From NCBI GenBank assembly GCA_964036665.1, contig OZ038531.1:13764168-13828167 (forward strand): DNA of 64,000 bases, given 5' to 3'. The stretch is from Gordius sp. MW1. Lineage: Eukaryota; Nematomorpha; Gordioida; Gordea; Gordiidae. The notes beneath the pieces were generated by a model. It made no database searches. It had not been told where the DNA came from and was given only the letters and a program-made list of their open reading frames with translations. Shown here piece by piece: positions 51,050-63,701 of the stretch (its first letter is position 1; every line of letters starts with the position of its first letter). The position numbers and the translations under genes were made by a program.

Positions 51050-54000
51050 ATTGGCTTACTTTTATATATTTTTTCAGGCTCTTTCACATAGAATCGAAAA
51101 AATAAATATTTTTACCTCAAAATTTTTCACTTTTTTTTTGAACCGTATTCATCCGATGAAAGTTGTCGTTTTCAGACGTGGTTTCTATGATCCCAAGTAA
51201 AAACTTATCAGAATCTAAAAACTATTACTTTGAAATCATGATCGCATAGAGCAGTTTTCAAAAATTAAGCACTCACGTTGCGATACAACAAACTAATCGC
51301 AACAATAAAACGTTGTCTTTTGTCAAAATGATAGTTCTCGCAGCTTAAAACCTCTTTTCGGAAGTCAATCGAGGATAATAGGATTCTCATATTGGCTTAC
51401 TTTTATATATTTTTTCATGCTCTTTCACATAGAATCGAAAAAAATAAATATTTTTACTTCAAAATTTTTCACATATTTTTCTTTGAACCGTATTCATCCG
51501 ATGAAAGTTGTCGTTTTCTGACGTGGTTTCTATGATCCCAAGTAAAAATTTATCAGAATCTAAAAACTATTACTTTGAAATCATGATCGCATAGAGCAGT
51601 TTTCAAAAATTAAGCACTCACGTTGCGATAAGACAAACTAATCGCAACAATAAAACATTGTCTTTTGTCAAAATGATAGTTCTCGCAGCTTAAAACCTCT
51701 TTTCGGAAGTCAATCGAGGATAATCGGATTCTCAAATTGGCTTACTTTTACATATTTTTTCATGCTTTTTCACATAGAATCAAAAAAAAATAAATATTTT
51801 TGCCTCAAAAATATTCACATATTTTTCTTTGAAGCGTATTCATTCGATGAAAGTTGTCGTTTTCAGACGTGGTTTCTAAGATCCCAAGTAAAAATTTATC
51901 AGAATCTAAAAACTATTACTTTGAAATCATGATCGCATAGAGCAGTTTTCAAAAATTAAGCACTTACGTTGCGATACAACAAACTAATCGCAACAATAAA
52001 ACGTTGTCTTTTGTCAAAATGATAGTTCTCGCATCTTAAAACCTCTTTTCGGAAGTCAATCGAGGATAATAGGATTCTCAAATTGGCTTACTTTTATATA
52101 TTTTTTCATGCTCTTTCACATAGAATCGAAAAAAATAAATATTTTTACCTCAAAATTTTTCACATATTTTTCTTTGAACCGTATTCATCCGATGAAAGTT
52201 GTCGTTTTCAGACGTGGTTTCTATGATCCCAAGTAAAAATTTATCAGAATTTAAAAACTATTACTTTGAAATCATGATCGCATAGAGCAGTTTTCAAAAA
52301 TTAAGCACATACAACAAACTAATGGCAACGATAAAACGTTGTCTTTTGTCAAAATGATAGTTCTCGCAGCTTAAAACCTCTTTTCGGAAGTCAATCGAGG
52401 ATAATAGGATTCTCAAATTGGCTTATTTATATATTTTTTCAGGCTCTTTCACATAGAATCGAAAAAATAAATATTTTTACCTCAAAATTTTTCACTTTTT
52501 TTTTTGAACCGTATTCATCCGATGAAAGTTGTCGTTTTCAGACGTGGTTTCTATGATCCCAAGTAAAAACTTATCAGAATCTAAAAACTATTACTTTGAA
52601 ATCATGATCGCATAGAGCAGTTTTCAAAAATTAAGCACTCACGTTGCGATACAACAAACTAATCGCAACAATAAAACGTTGTCTTTTGTCAAAATGATAG
52701 TTCTCGCAGCTTAAAACCTCTTTTCGGAAGTCAATCGAGGATAATAGGATTCTCAAATTGGCTTACTTTTATATATTTTTTCATGCTCTTTCACATAGAA
52801 TCGAAAAAAAATGAATATTTTTACCTCAAAATTATTCACATATTTTTCTTTGAACCGTATTCATCCGATGAAAGTTGTCTTTTTCAGACGTGGTTTCTAT
52901 GATCCCAAGTAAAAATTTATCAGAATCTAAAAACTATTACTTTGAAATCATGATCGCATAGAGCAGTTTTCAAAAATTAAGCACTCACGTTGCGATAAAA
53001 CAAACTAATCGCAACAATAAAACGTTGTCTTTTGTCAAAATGATGGTTCTCGCAGCTTAAAACCTCTTTTCGGAAGTCAATCGAGGATAATTGGATTCTC
53101 AAATTGGCTTACTTTTACATATTTTTTCATGCTCTTTCACATAGAATCAAAAAAAAATAAATATTTTTGCCTCAAAAATTTTCACATATTTTTCTTTGAA
53201 CCGTATTCATTCGATGAATGTTGTCGTTTTCAGACGTGGTTTCTAGGATCCCAAGTTAAAATTTATCAGAATTTAAAAACTATTACTTTGAAATCATGAT
53301 CGCATAGAGCAGTTTTCAAAAATTAAGCACTCACGTTGCGATACAACAAACTAATCGCAACATTAAAACGTTGTCTTTTGTCAAAATGATAGATATCGCA
53401 GCTTAAAACCTCTTTTCGGAAGTCAATCGAGGATAATATAATTCTCAAATTGGCTTACTTTTATATATTTTTTCATGCTCTTTCACATAGAATCGAAAAA
53501 AATAAATATTTTTACCTCAAAATTTTTCACATATTTTTCTTTGAACTGTATTCATCCGATAAAAGTTGTCGTTTTCAGACGTGGTTTCTATGATCCCAAG
53601 TAAAAATTTATCAGAATCTAAAAACTATTACTTTGAAATCATGATCGCATAGAGCAGTTTTCAAAAATTAAGCACATACAACAAACTAATCGCAACAATA
53701 AAACGTTGTCTTTTGTCAAAATGATAGTTCTCGCAGCTTAAAACCTCTTTTCGGAAGTCAATCGAGGATAATAGGATTCTCAAATTGGCTTATTTATATA
53801 TTTTTTCAGGCTCTTTCACATAGAATCGAAAAAATAAATATTTTTACCTCAAAATTTTTCACTTTTTTTTTTTGAACCGTATTCATCCGATGAAAGTTGT
53901 CGTTTTCAGACGTGGTTTCTATGATCCCAAGTAAAAACTTATCAGAATCTAAAAACTATTACTTTAAAATCATGATCGCATAGAGCAGTTTTCAAAAATT

Positions 54001-57000
54001 AAGCACTCACGTTGCGATACAACAAACTAATCGCAACAATAAAACGTTGTCTTTTGTCAAAATGATAGTTCTCGCAGCTTAAAACCTCTTTTCGGAAGTC
54101 AATCGAGGATAATAGGATTCTCAAATTGGCTTACTTTTATATATTTTTTCAGGCTCTTTCACATAGAATCGAAAAAATAAATATTTTTACCTCAAAATTT
54201 TTCATTTTTTTTTTTGAACCGTATTCATCCGACGAAAGTTGTCGTTTTCAGACGTGGTTTCTATGATCCCAAGTAAAAATTTATCAGAATCTAAAAACTA
54301 TTACTTTGAAATCATGATCGCATAGAGCAGTTTTCAAAAATTAAGCACTCACGTTGCGATAAAACAAACTAATCGCAACAATAAAACGTTGTCTTTTGTC
54401 AAAATGATAGTTCTCGCAGCTTAAAATCTCTTTTCGGAAGTCAATCGAGGATAATCGGATTCTCAAATTGGCTTACTTTTACATATTTTTTCATGCTCTT
54501 TCACATAGAATCAAAAAAAAATAAATATTTTTGCCTCAAAAATTTTCACATATTTTTCTTTGAACCGTATTCATTCGATGAAAGTTGTCGTTTTCAGACG
54601 TGGTTTCTAAGATCCCAAGTAAAAATTTATCAGAATCTAAAAACTATTACTTTGAAATCATGATCGCATAGAGCAGTTTTCAAAAATTAAGCACTCACGT
54701 TGCGATACAACAAACTAATCGCAACAATAAAACGTTGTCTTTTGTCAAAATGATAGTTCTCGCAGCTTAAAACCTCTTTTCGGAAGTCAATCGAGGATAA
54801 TAGGATTCTCAAATTGGCTTACTTTTATATATTTTTTCAGGCTCTTTCACATAGAATCGAAAAAATAAATATTTTTACCTCAAAATTTTTCACTTTTTTT
54901 TTTGAACCGTATTCATCCGACGAAAGTTGTCGTTTTCAGACGTGGTTTCTATGATCCCAAGTAAAAATTTATCAGAATCTAAAAACTATTACTTTGAAAT
55001 CATGATCGCATAGAGCAGTTTTCAAAAATTAAGCACTCACGTTGCGATAAAACAAACTAATCGCAACAATAAAACGTTGTCTTTTGTCAAAATGATAGTT
55101 CTCGCAGCTTAAAACCTCTTTTCGGAAGTCAATCGAGGATAATCGGATTCTCAAATTGGCTTACTTTTACATATTTTTTCATGCTCTTTCACATAGAATC
55201 AAAAAAAAATAAATATTTTTGCCTCAAAAATTTTCACATATTTTTCTTTGAACCGTATTCATTCGATGAAAGTTGTCGTTTTCAGACGTGGTTTCTAAGA
55301 TCCCAAGTTAAAATTTATCAGAATTTAAAAACTATTACTTTGAAATCATGATCGCATAGAGCAGTTTTCAAAAATTAAGCACTCACGTTGCGATACAACA
55401 AACTAATCGCAACAATAAAACGTTGTCTTTTGTCAAAATGATAGATATCGCAGCTTAAAACCTCTTTTCGGAAGTCAATCGAGAATAATATAATTCTCAA
55501 ATTGGCTTACTTTTATATATTTTTTCATGCTCTTTCACATAGAATCGAAAAAAATAAATATTTTTACCTCAAAATTTTTCACATATTTTTCTTTGAACTG
55601 TATTCATCCGATAAAAGTTGTCGTTTTCAGACGTGGTTTCTATGATCCCAAGTAAAAATTTATCAGAATTTAAAAACTATTACTTTGAAATCATGATCGC
55701 ATAGAGCAGTTTTCAAAAATTAAGCACATACAACAAACTAATCGCAACAATAAAACGTTGTCTTTTGTCAAAATGATAGTTCTCGCAGCTTAAAACCTCT
55801 TTTCGGAAGTCAATCGAGGATAATAGGATTCTAAAATTGGCTTACTTTTATGTATTTTTTCAGGCTCTTTCACATAGAATCGAAAAAATAAATAATTTTA
55901 CCTCAAAATTTTTCACTTTTTTTTTTTGAACCGTATTCATCCGATGAAAGTTGTCGTTTTCAGACGTGGTTTCTATGATCCCAAGTAAAAACTTATCAGA
56001 ATCTAAAAACTATTACTTTAAAATCATGATCGCATAGAGCAGTTTTCAAAAATTAAGCACTCACGTTGCGATACAACAAACTAATCGCAACAATAAAACG
56101 TTGTCTTTTGTCAAAATGATAGTTCTCGCAGCTTAAAACCTCTTTTCGGAAGTCAATCGAGGATAATAGGATTCTCAAATTGGCTTACTTTTATATATTT
56201 TTTCAGGCTCTTTCACATAGAATCGAAAAAATAAATATTTTTACCTCAAAATTTTTCACTTTTTTTTTTGAACCGTATTCATCCGACGAAAGTTGTCGTT
56301 TTCAGACGTGGTTTCTATGATCCCAAGTAAAAATTTATCAGAATCTAAAAACTATTACTTTGAAATCATGATCGCATAGAGCAGTTTTCAAAAATTAAGC
56401 ACTCACGTTGCGATAAAACAAACTAATCGCAACAATAAAACGTTGTCTTTTGTCAAAATGATAGTTCTCGCAGCTTAAAATCTCTTTTCGGAAGTCAATC
56501 GAGGATAATCGGATTCTCAAATTGGCTTACTTTTACATATTTTTTCATGCTCTTTCACATAGAATCAAAAAAAAATAAATATTTTTGCCTCAAAAATTTT
56601 CACATATTTTTCTTTGAACCGTATTCATTCGATGAAAGTTGTCGTTTTCAGACGTGGTTTCTAAGATCCCAAGTAAAAATTTATCAGAATCTAAAAACTA
56701 TTACTTTGAAATCATGATCGCATAGAGCAGTTTTCAAAAATTAAGCACTCACGTTGCGATACAACAAACTAATCGCAACAATAAAACGTTGTCTTTTGTC
56801 AAAATGATAGTTCTCGCATCTTAAAACCTCTTTTCGGAAGTCAATCGAGGATAATAGGATTCTCAAATTGGCTTACTTTTATATATTTTTTTATGCTCTT
56901 TCACATTGAATCGAAAAAAATAAATATTTTTACCTCAAAATATTTCCCATATTTTTCTTTGAACCGTATTCATCCGATGAAAGTTGTCGTTTTCAGACGT

Positions 57001-57545
57001 GGTTTCTATGATCCCAAGTAAAAACTTATCAGAATCTAAAAACTATTTCTTTGAAATCATGATCGCATAGAGCAGTTTTCAAAAATTAAGCACTCACGTT
57101 GCGATACAACAAACTAATCGCAACAATAAAACGTTGTCTTTTGTCAAAATGATAGTTCTCGCAGCTTAAAACCTCTTTTCGGAAGTCAATCGAGGATAAT
57201 AGGATTCTCAAATTGGCTTACTTTTATATATTTTTTCATGCTTTTTGACATAGAATCGAAAAAATAAATATTTTTACCTCAAAATTTTTCACATATTTTT
57301 CTTTGAACCGTATTCATCCGATGAAAGGTATCGTTTTCAGACGTGGTTTCTATGATCCCAAGTAAAAATTTATCAGAATCTAAAAACTATTACTTTGAAA
57401 TCATGATCGCATAGAGCAGTTTTCAAAAATTAAGCACATACAACAAACTAATCGCAACAATAAAACGTTGTCTTTTGTCAAAATGATAGTTCTCGCAGCT
57501 TAAAACCTCTTTTCGGAAGTCAATCGAGGATAATAGGATTCTCAA
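51050..57545 (+). repeat. Nineteen-monomer segment with a rearranged 9-monomer order
   Basis: The same monomer types as the 9-monomer unit, with steps omitted or doubled. For example, the CAGG/CCGACG then TTTTACATATT pair occurs three times (about 54.13, 54.82 and 56.18 kb). The stretch 52.3-53.6 kb is the closest paralogue of the transposon-bearing region: it has ACTAATGGCAACGAT on the left and GTTGTCTTTTTCAG in the next monomer. Only satellite is present. Confidence 0.82.
52409..52416. other. Best unoccupied paralogue of the transposon insertion site (3)
   Basis: A single ATTCTCAA. Private markers match the occupied locus on both sides: ACTAATGGCAACGAT upstream, and GGCTTATTTATATA, CAGG, then AAAAAAAATGAAT and GTTGTCTTTTTCAG downstream. 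It therefore mirrors 32.7-34.5 kb minus the element and one octamer. Confidence 0.87.
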
Positions 57546-60500
57546 ATTGGCTTATTTATATATTTTTTCAGGCTCTTTCACATAGAATCGAAAAAATAAA
57601 TATTTTTACCTCAAAATTTTTCACTTTTTTTTTTGAACCGTATTCATCCGATGAAAGTTGTCGTTTTCAGACGTGGTTTCTATGATCCCAAGTAAAAACT
57701 TATCAGAATCTAAAAACTATTACTTTGAAATCATGATCGCATAGAGCAGTTTTCAAAAATTAAGCACTCACGTTGCGATACAACAAACTAATCGCAACAA
57801 TAAAACGTTGTCTTTTGTCAAAATGATAGTTCTCGCAGCTTAAAACCTCTTTTCGGAAGTCAATCGAGGATAATAGGATTCTCAAATTGGCTTACTTTTA
57901 TATATTTTTTCATGCTCTTTCACATAGAATCGAAAAAAAATGAATATTTTTACCTCAAAATTTTTCACATATTTTTCTTTGAACCGTATTCATCCGATGA
58001 AAGTTGTCGTTTTCAGACGTGGTTTCTATGATCCCAAGTAAAAATTTATCAGAATCTAAAAACTATTACTTTGAAATCATGATCGCATAGAGCAGTTTTC
58101 AAAAATTAAGCACTCACGTTGCGATAAAACAAACTAATCGCAACAATAAAACGTTGTCTTTTGTCAAAATGATAGTTCTCGCAGCTTAAAACCTCTTTTC
58201 GGAAGTCAATCGAGGATAATCGGATTCTCAAATTGGCTTACTTTTACATATTTTTTCATGCTCTTTCACATAGAATCAAAAAAAAATAAATATTTTTGCC
58301 TCAAAAATTTTCACATATTTTTCTTTGAACCGTATTCATTCGATGAAAGTTGTCGTTTTCAGACGTGGTTTCTAAGATCCCAAGTTAAAATTTATCAGAA
58401 TTTAAAAACTATTACTTTGAAATCATGATCGCATAAAGCAGTTTTCAAAAATTAAGCACTCACGTTGCGATACAACAAACTAATCGCAACAATAAAACGT
58501 TGTCTTTTGTCAAAATGATAGATATCGCAGCTTAAAACCTCTTTTCGGAAGTCAATCGAGGATAATATAATTCTCAAATTGGCTTACTTTTATATATTTT
58601 TTCATGCTCTTTCACATAGAATCGAAAAAAATAAATATTTTTACCTCAAAATTTTTCACATATTTTTCTTTGAACTGTATTCATCCGATGAAAGTTGTCG
58701 TTTTCAGACGTGGTTTCTATGATCCCAAGTAAAAATTTATCAGAATTTAAAAACTATTACTTTGAAATCATGATCGCATAGAGCAGTTTTCAAAAATTAA
58801 GCACATACAACAAACTAATCGCAACAATAAAACGTAGTCTTTTGTCAAAATGATAGTTCTCGCAGCTTAAAACCTCTTTTCGGAAGTCAATCGAGGATAA
58901 TAGGATTCTAAAATTGGCTTACTTTTATATATTTTTTCAGGCTCTTTCACATAGAATCGAAAAAATAAATATTTTTACCTCAAAATTTTTCACTTTTTTT
59001 TTTTGAACCGTATTCATCCGATGAAAGTTGTCGTTTTCAGACGTGGTTTCTATGATCCCAAGTAAAAACTTATCAGAATCTAAAAACTATTACTTTAAAA
59101 TCATGATCGCATAGAGCAGTTTTCAAAAATTAAGCACTCACGTTGCGATACAACAAACTAATCGCATCAATAAAACGTTGTCTTTTGTCAAAATGATAGT
59201 TCTCGCAGCTTAAAACCTCTTTTCGGAAGTCAATCGAGGATAATAGGATTCTCAAATTGGCTTACTTTTATATATTTTTTCAGGCTCTTTCACATAGAAT
59301 CGAAAAAATAAATATTTTTACCTCAAAATTTTTCACTTTTTTTTTTGAACCGTATTCATCCGACGAAAGTTGTCGTTTTCAGACGTGGTTTCTATGATCC
59401 CAAGTAAAAATTTATCAGAATCTAAAAACCATTACTTTGAAATCATGATCGCATAGAGCAGTTTTCAAAAATTAAGCACTCACGTTGCGATAAAACAAAC
59501 TAATCGCAACAATAAAACGTTGTCTTTTGTCAAAATGATAGTTCTCGCAGCTTAAAATCTCTTTTCGGAAGTCAATCGAGGATAATCGGATTCTCAAATT
59601 GGCTTACTTTTACATATTTTTTCATGCTCTTTCACATAGAATCAAAAAAAAATAAATATTTTTGCCTCAAAAATTTTCACATATTTTTCTTTGAACCGTA
59701 TTCATTCGATGAAAGTTGTCGTTTTCAGACGTGGTTTCTAAGATCCCAAGTAAAAATTTATCAGAATCTAAAAACTATTACTTTGAAATCATGATCGCAT
59801 AGAGCAGTTTTCAAAAATTAAGCACTCACGTTGCGATACAACAAACTAATCGCAACAATAAAACGTTGTCTTTTGTCAAAATGATAGTTCTCGCATCTTA
59901 AAACCTCTTTTCGGAAGTCAATCGAGGATAATAGGATTCTCAAATTGGCTTACTTTTATATATTTTTTTATGCTCTTTCACATTGAATCGAAAAAAATAA
60001 ATATTTTTACCTCAAAATTTTTCCCATATTTTTCTTTGAACCGTATTCATTCGATGAAAGTTGTCGTTTTCAGACGTGGTTCCTAAGATCCCAAGTAAAA
60101 ATTTATTAGAATCTAAAAACTATTACTTTGAAATCATGATCGCATAGAGCAGTTTTCAAAAATTAAGCACTCACGTTGCGATACAACAAACTAATCGCAA
60201 CAATAAAACGTTGTCTTTTGTCAAAATGATAGTTCTCGCAGCTTAAAACCTCTTTTCGGAAGTCAATCGAGGATAATAGGATTCTCAAATTGGCTTACTT
60301 TTATATATTTTTTCATGCTTTTTGACATAGAATCGAAAAAATAAATATTTTTACCTCAAAATTTTTCACATATTTTTCTTTGAACCGTATTCATCCGATG
60401 AAAGTTGTCGTTTTCAGACGTGGTTTCTATGATCCCAAGTAAAAATTTATCAGAATCTAAAAAACTATTACTTTGAAATCATGATCGCATAGAGCAGTTT

Positions 60501-60623
60501 TCAAAAATTAAGCACATACAACAAACTAATCGCAACAATAAAACGTTGTCTTTTGTCAAAATGATAGTTCTCGCAGCTTAAAACCTCTTTTCGGAAGTCA
60601 ATCGAGGATAATAGGATTCTCAA
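57546..60623 (+). repeat. 9-monomer higher-order repeat (3078 bp), copy B
   Basis: Landmarks CGTAGTCTTTTG (58833) and GCATAAAGCA (58431) recur at 61911 and 61509, each exactly 3078 bp later. The monomer order is the same as in copy A. Private changes shared only with copy C include ATAAAGCAG, CGTAGTC, TAAAAACCATTAC and TGGTTCCTAAGATCC. Confidence 0.94.
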
Positions 60624-63600
60624 ATTGGCTTATTTATATATTTTTTCAGGCTCTTTCACATAGAATCGAAAAAATAAATATTTTTACCTCAAAATTTTTC
60701 ACTTTTTTTTTTGAACCGTATTCATCCGATGAAAGTTGTCGTTTTCAGACGTGGTTTCTATGATCCCAAGTAAAAACTTATCAGAATCTAAAAACTATTA
60801 CTTTGAAATCATGATCGCATAGAGCAGTTTTCAAAAATTAAGCACTCACGTTGCGATACAACAAACTAATCGCAACAATAAAACGTTGTCTTTTGTCAAA
60901 ATGATAGTTCTCGCAGCTTAAAACCTCTTTTCGGAAGTCAATCGAGGATAATAGGATTCTCAAATTGGCTTACTTTTATATATTTTTTCATGCTCTTTCA
61001 CATAGAATCGAAAAAAAATGAATATTTTTACCTCAAAATTTTTCACATATTTTTCTTTGAACCGTATTCATCCGATGAAAGTTGTCGTTTTCAGACGTGG
61101 TTTCTATGATCCCAAGTAAAAATTTATCAGAATCTAAAAACTATTACTTTGAAATCATGATCGCATAGAGCAGTTTTCAAAAATTAAGCACTCACGTTGC
61201 GATAAAACAAACTAATCGCAACAATAAAACGTTGTCTTTTGTCAAAATGATAGTTCTCGCAGCTTAAAACCTCTTTTCGGAAGTCAATCGAGGATAATCG
61301 GATTCTCAAATTGGCTTACTTTTACATATTTTTTCATGCTCTTTCACATAGAATCAAAAAAAAATAAATATTTTTGCCTCAAAAATTTTCACATATTTTT
61401 CTTTGAACCGTATTCATTCGATGAAAGTTGTCGTTTTCAGACGTGGTTTCTAAGATCCCAAGTTAAAATTTATCAGAATTTAAAAACTATTACTTTGAAA
61501 TCATGATCGCATAAAGCAGTTTTCAAAAATTAAGCACTCACGTTGCGATACAACAAACTAATCGCAACAATAAAACGTTGTCTTTTGTCAAAATGATAGA
61601 TATCGCAGCTTAAAACCTCTTTTCGGAAGTCAATCGAGGATAATATAATTCTCAAATTGGCTTACTTTTATATATTTTTTCATGCTCTTTCACATAGAAT
61701 CGAAAAAAATAAATATTTTTACCTCAAAATTTTTCACATATTTTTCTTTGAACTGTATTCATCCGATGAAAGTTGTCGTTTTCAGACGTGGTTTCTATGA
61801 TCCCAAGTAAAAATTTATCAGAATTTAAAAACTATTACTTTGAAATCATGATCGCATAGAGCAGTTTTCAAAAATTAAGCACATACAACAAACTAATCGC
61901 AACAATAAAACGTAGTCTTTTGTCAAAATGATAGTTCTCGCAGCTTAAAACCTCTTTTCGGAAGTCAATCGAGGATAATAGGATTCTAAAATTGGCTTAC
62001 TTTTATATATTTTTTCAGGCTCTTTCACATAGAATCGAAAAAATAAATATTTTTACCTCAAAATTTTTCACTTTTTTTTTTTGAACCGTATTCATCCGAT
62101 GAAAGTTGTCGTTTTCAGACGTGGTTTCTATGATCCCAAGTAAAAACTTATCAGAATCTAAAAACTATTACTTTAAAATCATGATCGCATAGAGCAGTTT
62201 TCAAAAATTAAGCACTCACGTTGCGATACAACAAACTAATCGCATCAATAAAACGTTGTCTTTTGTCAAAATGATAGTTCTCGCAGCTTAAAACCTCTTT
62301 TCGGAAGTCAATCGAGGATAATAGGATTCTCAAATTGGCTTACTTTTATATATTTTTTCAGGCTCTTTCACATAGAATCGAAAAAATAAATATTTTTACC
62401 TCAAAATTTTTCACTTTTTTTTTTGAACCGTATTCATCCGACGAAAGTTGTCGTTTTCAGACGTGGTTTCTATGATCCCAAGTAAAAATTTATCAGAATC
62501 TAAAAACCATTACTTTGAAATCATGATCGCATAGAGCAGTTTTCAAAAATTAAGCACTCACGTTGCGATAAAACAAACTAATCGCAACAATAAAACGTTG
62601 TCTTTTGTCAAAATGATAGTTCTCGCAGCTTAAAATCTCTTTTCGGAAGTCAATCGAGGATAATCGGATTCTCAAATTGGCTTACTTTTACATATTTTTT
62701 CATGCTCTTTCACATAGAATCAAAAAAAAATAAATATTTTTGCCTCAAAAATTTTCACATATTTTTCTTTGAACCGTATTCATTCGATGAAAGTTGTCGT
62801 TTTCAGACGTGGTTTCTAAGATCCCAAGTAAAAATTTATCAGAATCTAAAAACTATTACTTTGAAATCATGATCGCATAGAGCAGTTTTCAAAAATTAAG
62901 CACTCACGTTGCGATACAACAAACTAATCGCAACAATAAAACGTTGTCTTTTGTCAAAATGATAGTTCTCGCATCTTAAAACCTCTTTTCGGAAGTCAAT
63001 CGAGGATAATAGGATTCTCAAATTGGCTTACTTTTATATATTTTTTTATGCTCTTTCACATTGAATCGAAAAAAATAAATATTTTTACCTCAAAATTTTT
63101 CCCATATTTTTCTTTGAACCGTATTCATTCGATGAAAGTTGTCGTTTTCAGACGTGGTTCCTAAGATCCCAAGTAAAAATTTATTAGAATCTAAAAACTA
63201 TTACTTTGAAATCATGATCGCATAGAGCAGTTTTCAAAAATTAAGCACTCACGTTGCGATACAACAAACTAATCGCAACAATAAAACGTTGTCTTTTGTC
63301 AAAATGATAGTTCTCGCAGCTTAAAACCTCTTTTCGGAAGTCAATCGAGGATAATAGGATTCTCAAATTGGCTTACTTTTATATATTTTTTCATGCTTTT
63401 TGACATAGAATCGAAAAAATAAATATTTTTACCTCAAAATTTTTCACATATTTTTCTTTGAACCGTATTCATCCGATGAAAGTTGTCGTTTTCAGACGTG
63501 GTTTCTATGATCCCAAGTAAAAATTTATCAGAATCTAAAAAACTATTACTTTGAAATCATGATCGCATAGAGCAGTTTTCAAAAATTAAGCACATACAAC

Positions 63601-63701
63601 AAACTAATCGCAACAATAAAACGTTGTCTTTTGTCAAAATGATAGTTCTCGCAGCTTAAAACCTCTTTTCGGAAGTCAATCGAGGATAATAGGATTCTCA
63701 A
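60624..63701 (+). repeat. 9-monomer higher-order repeat (3078 bp), copy C
   Basis: It is adjacent to copy B and I found no certain differences within the unit by eye, so this is the youngest duplication in the window. The extra A in CTAAAAAACTATTAC near 60460 (end of copy B) recurs near 63538 (end of copy C). Confidence 0.94.
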
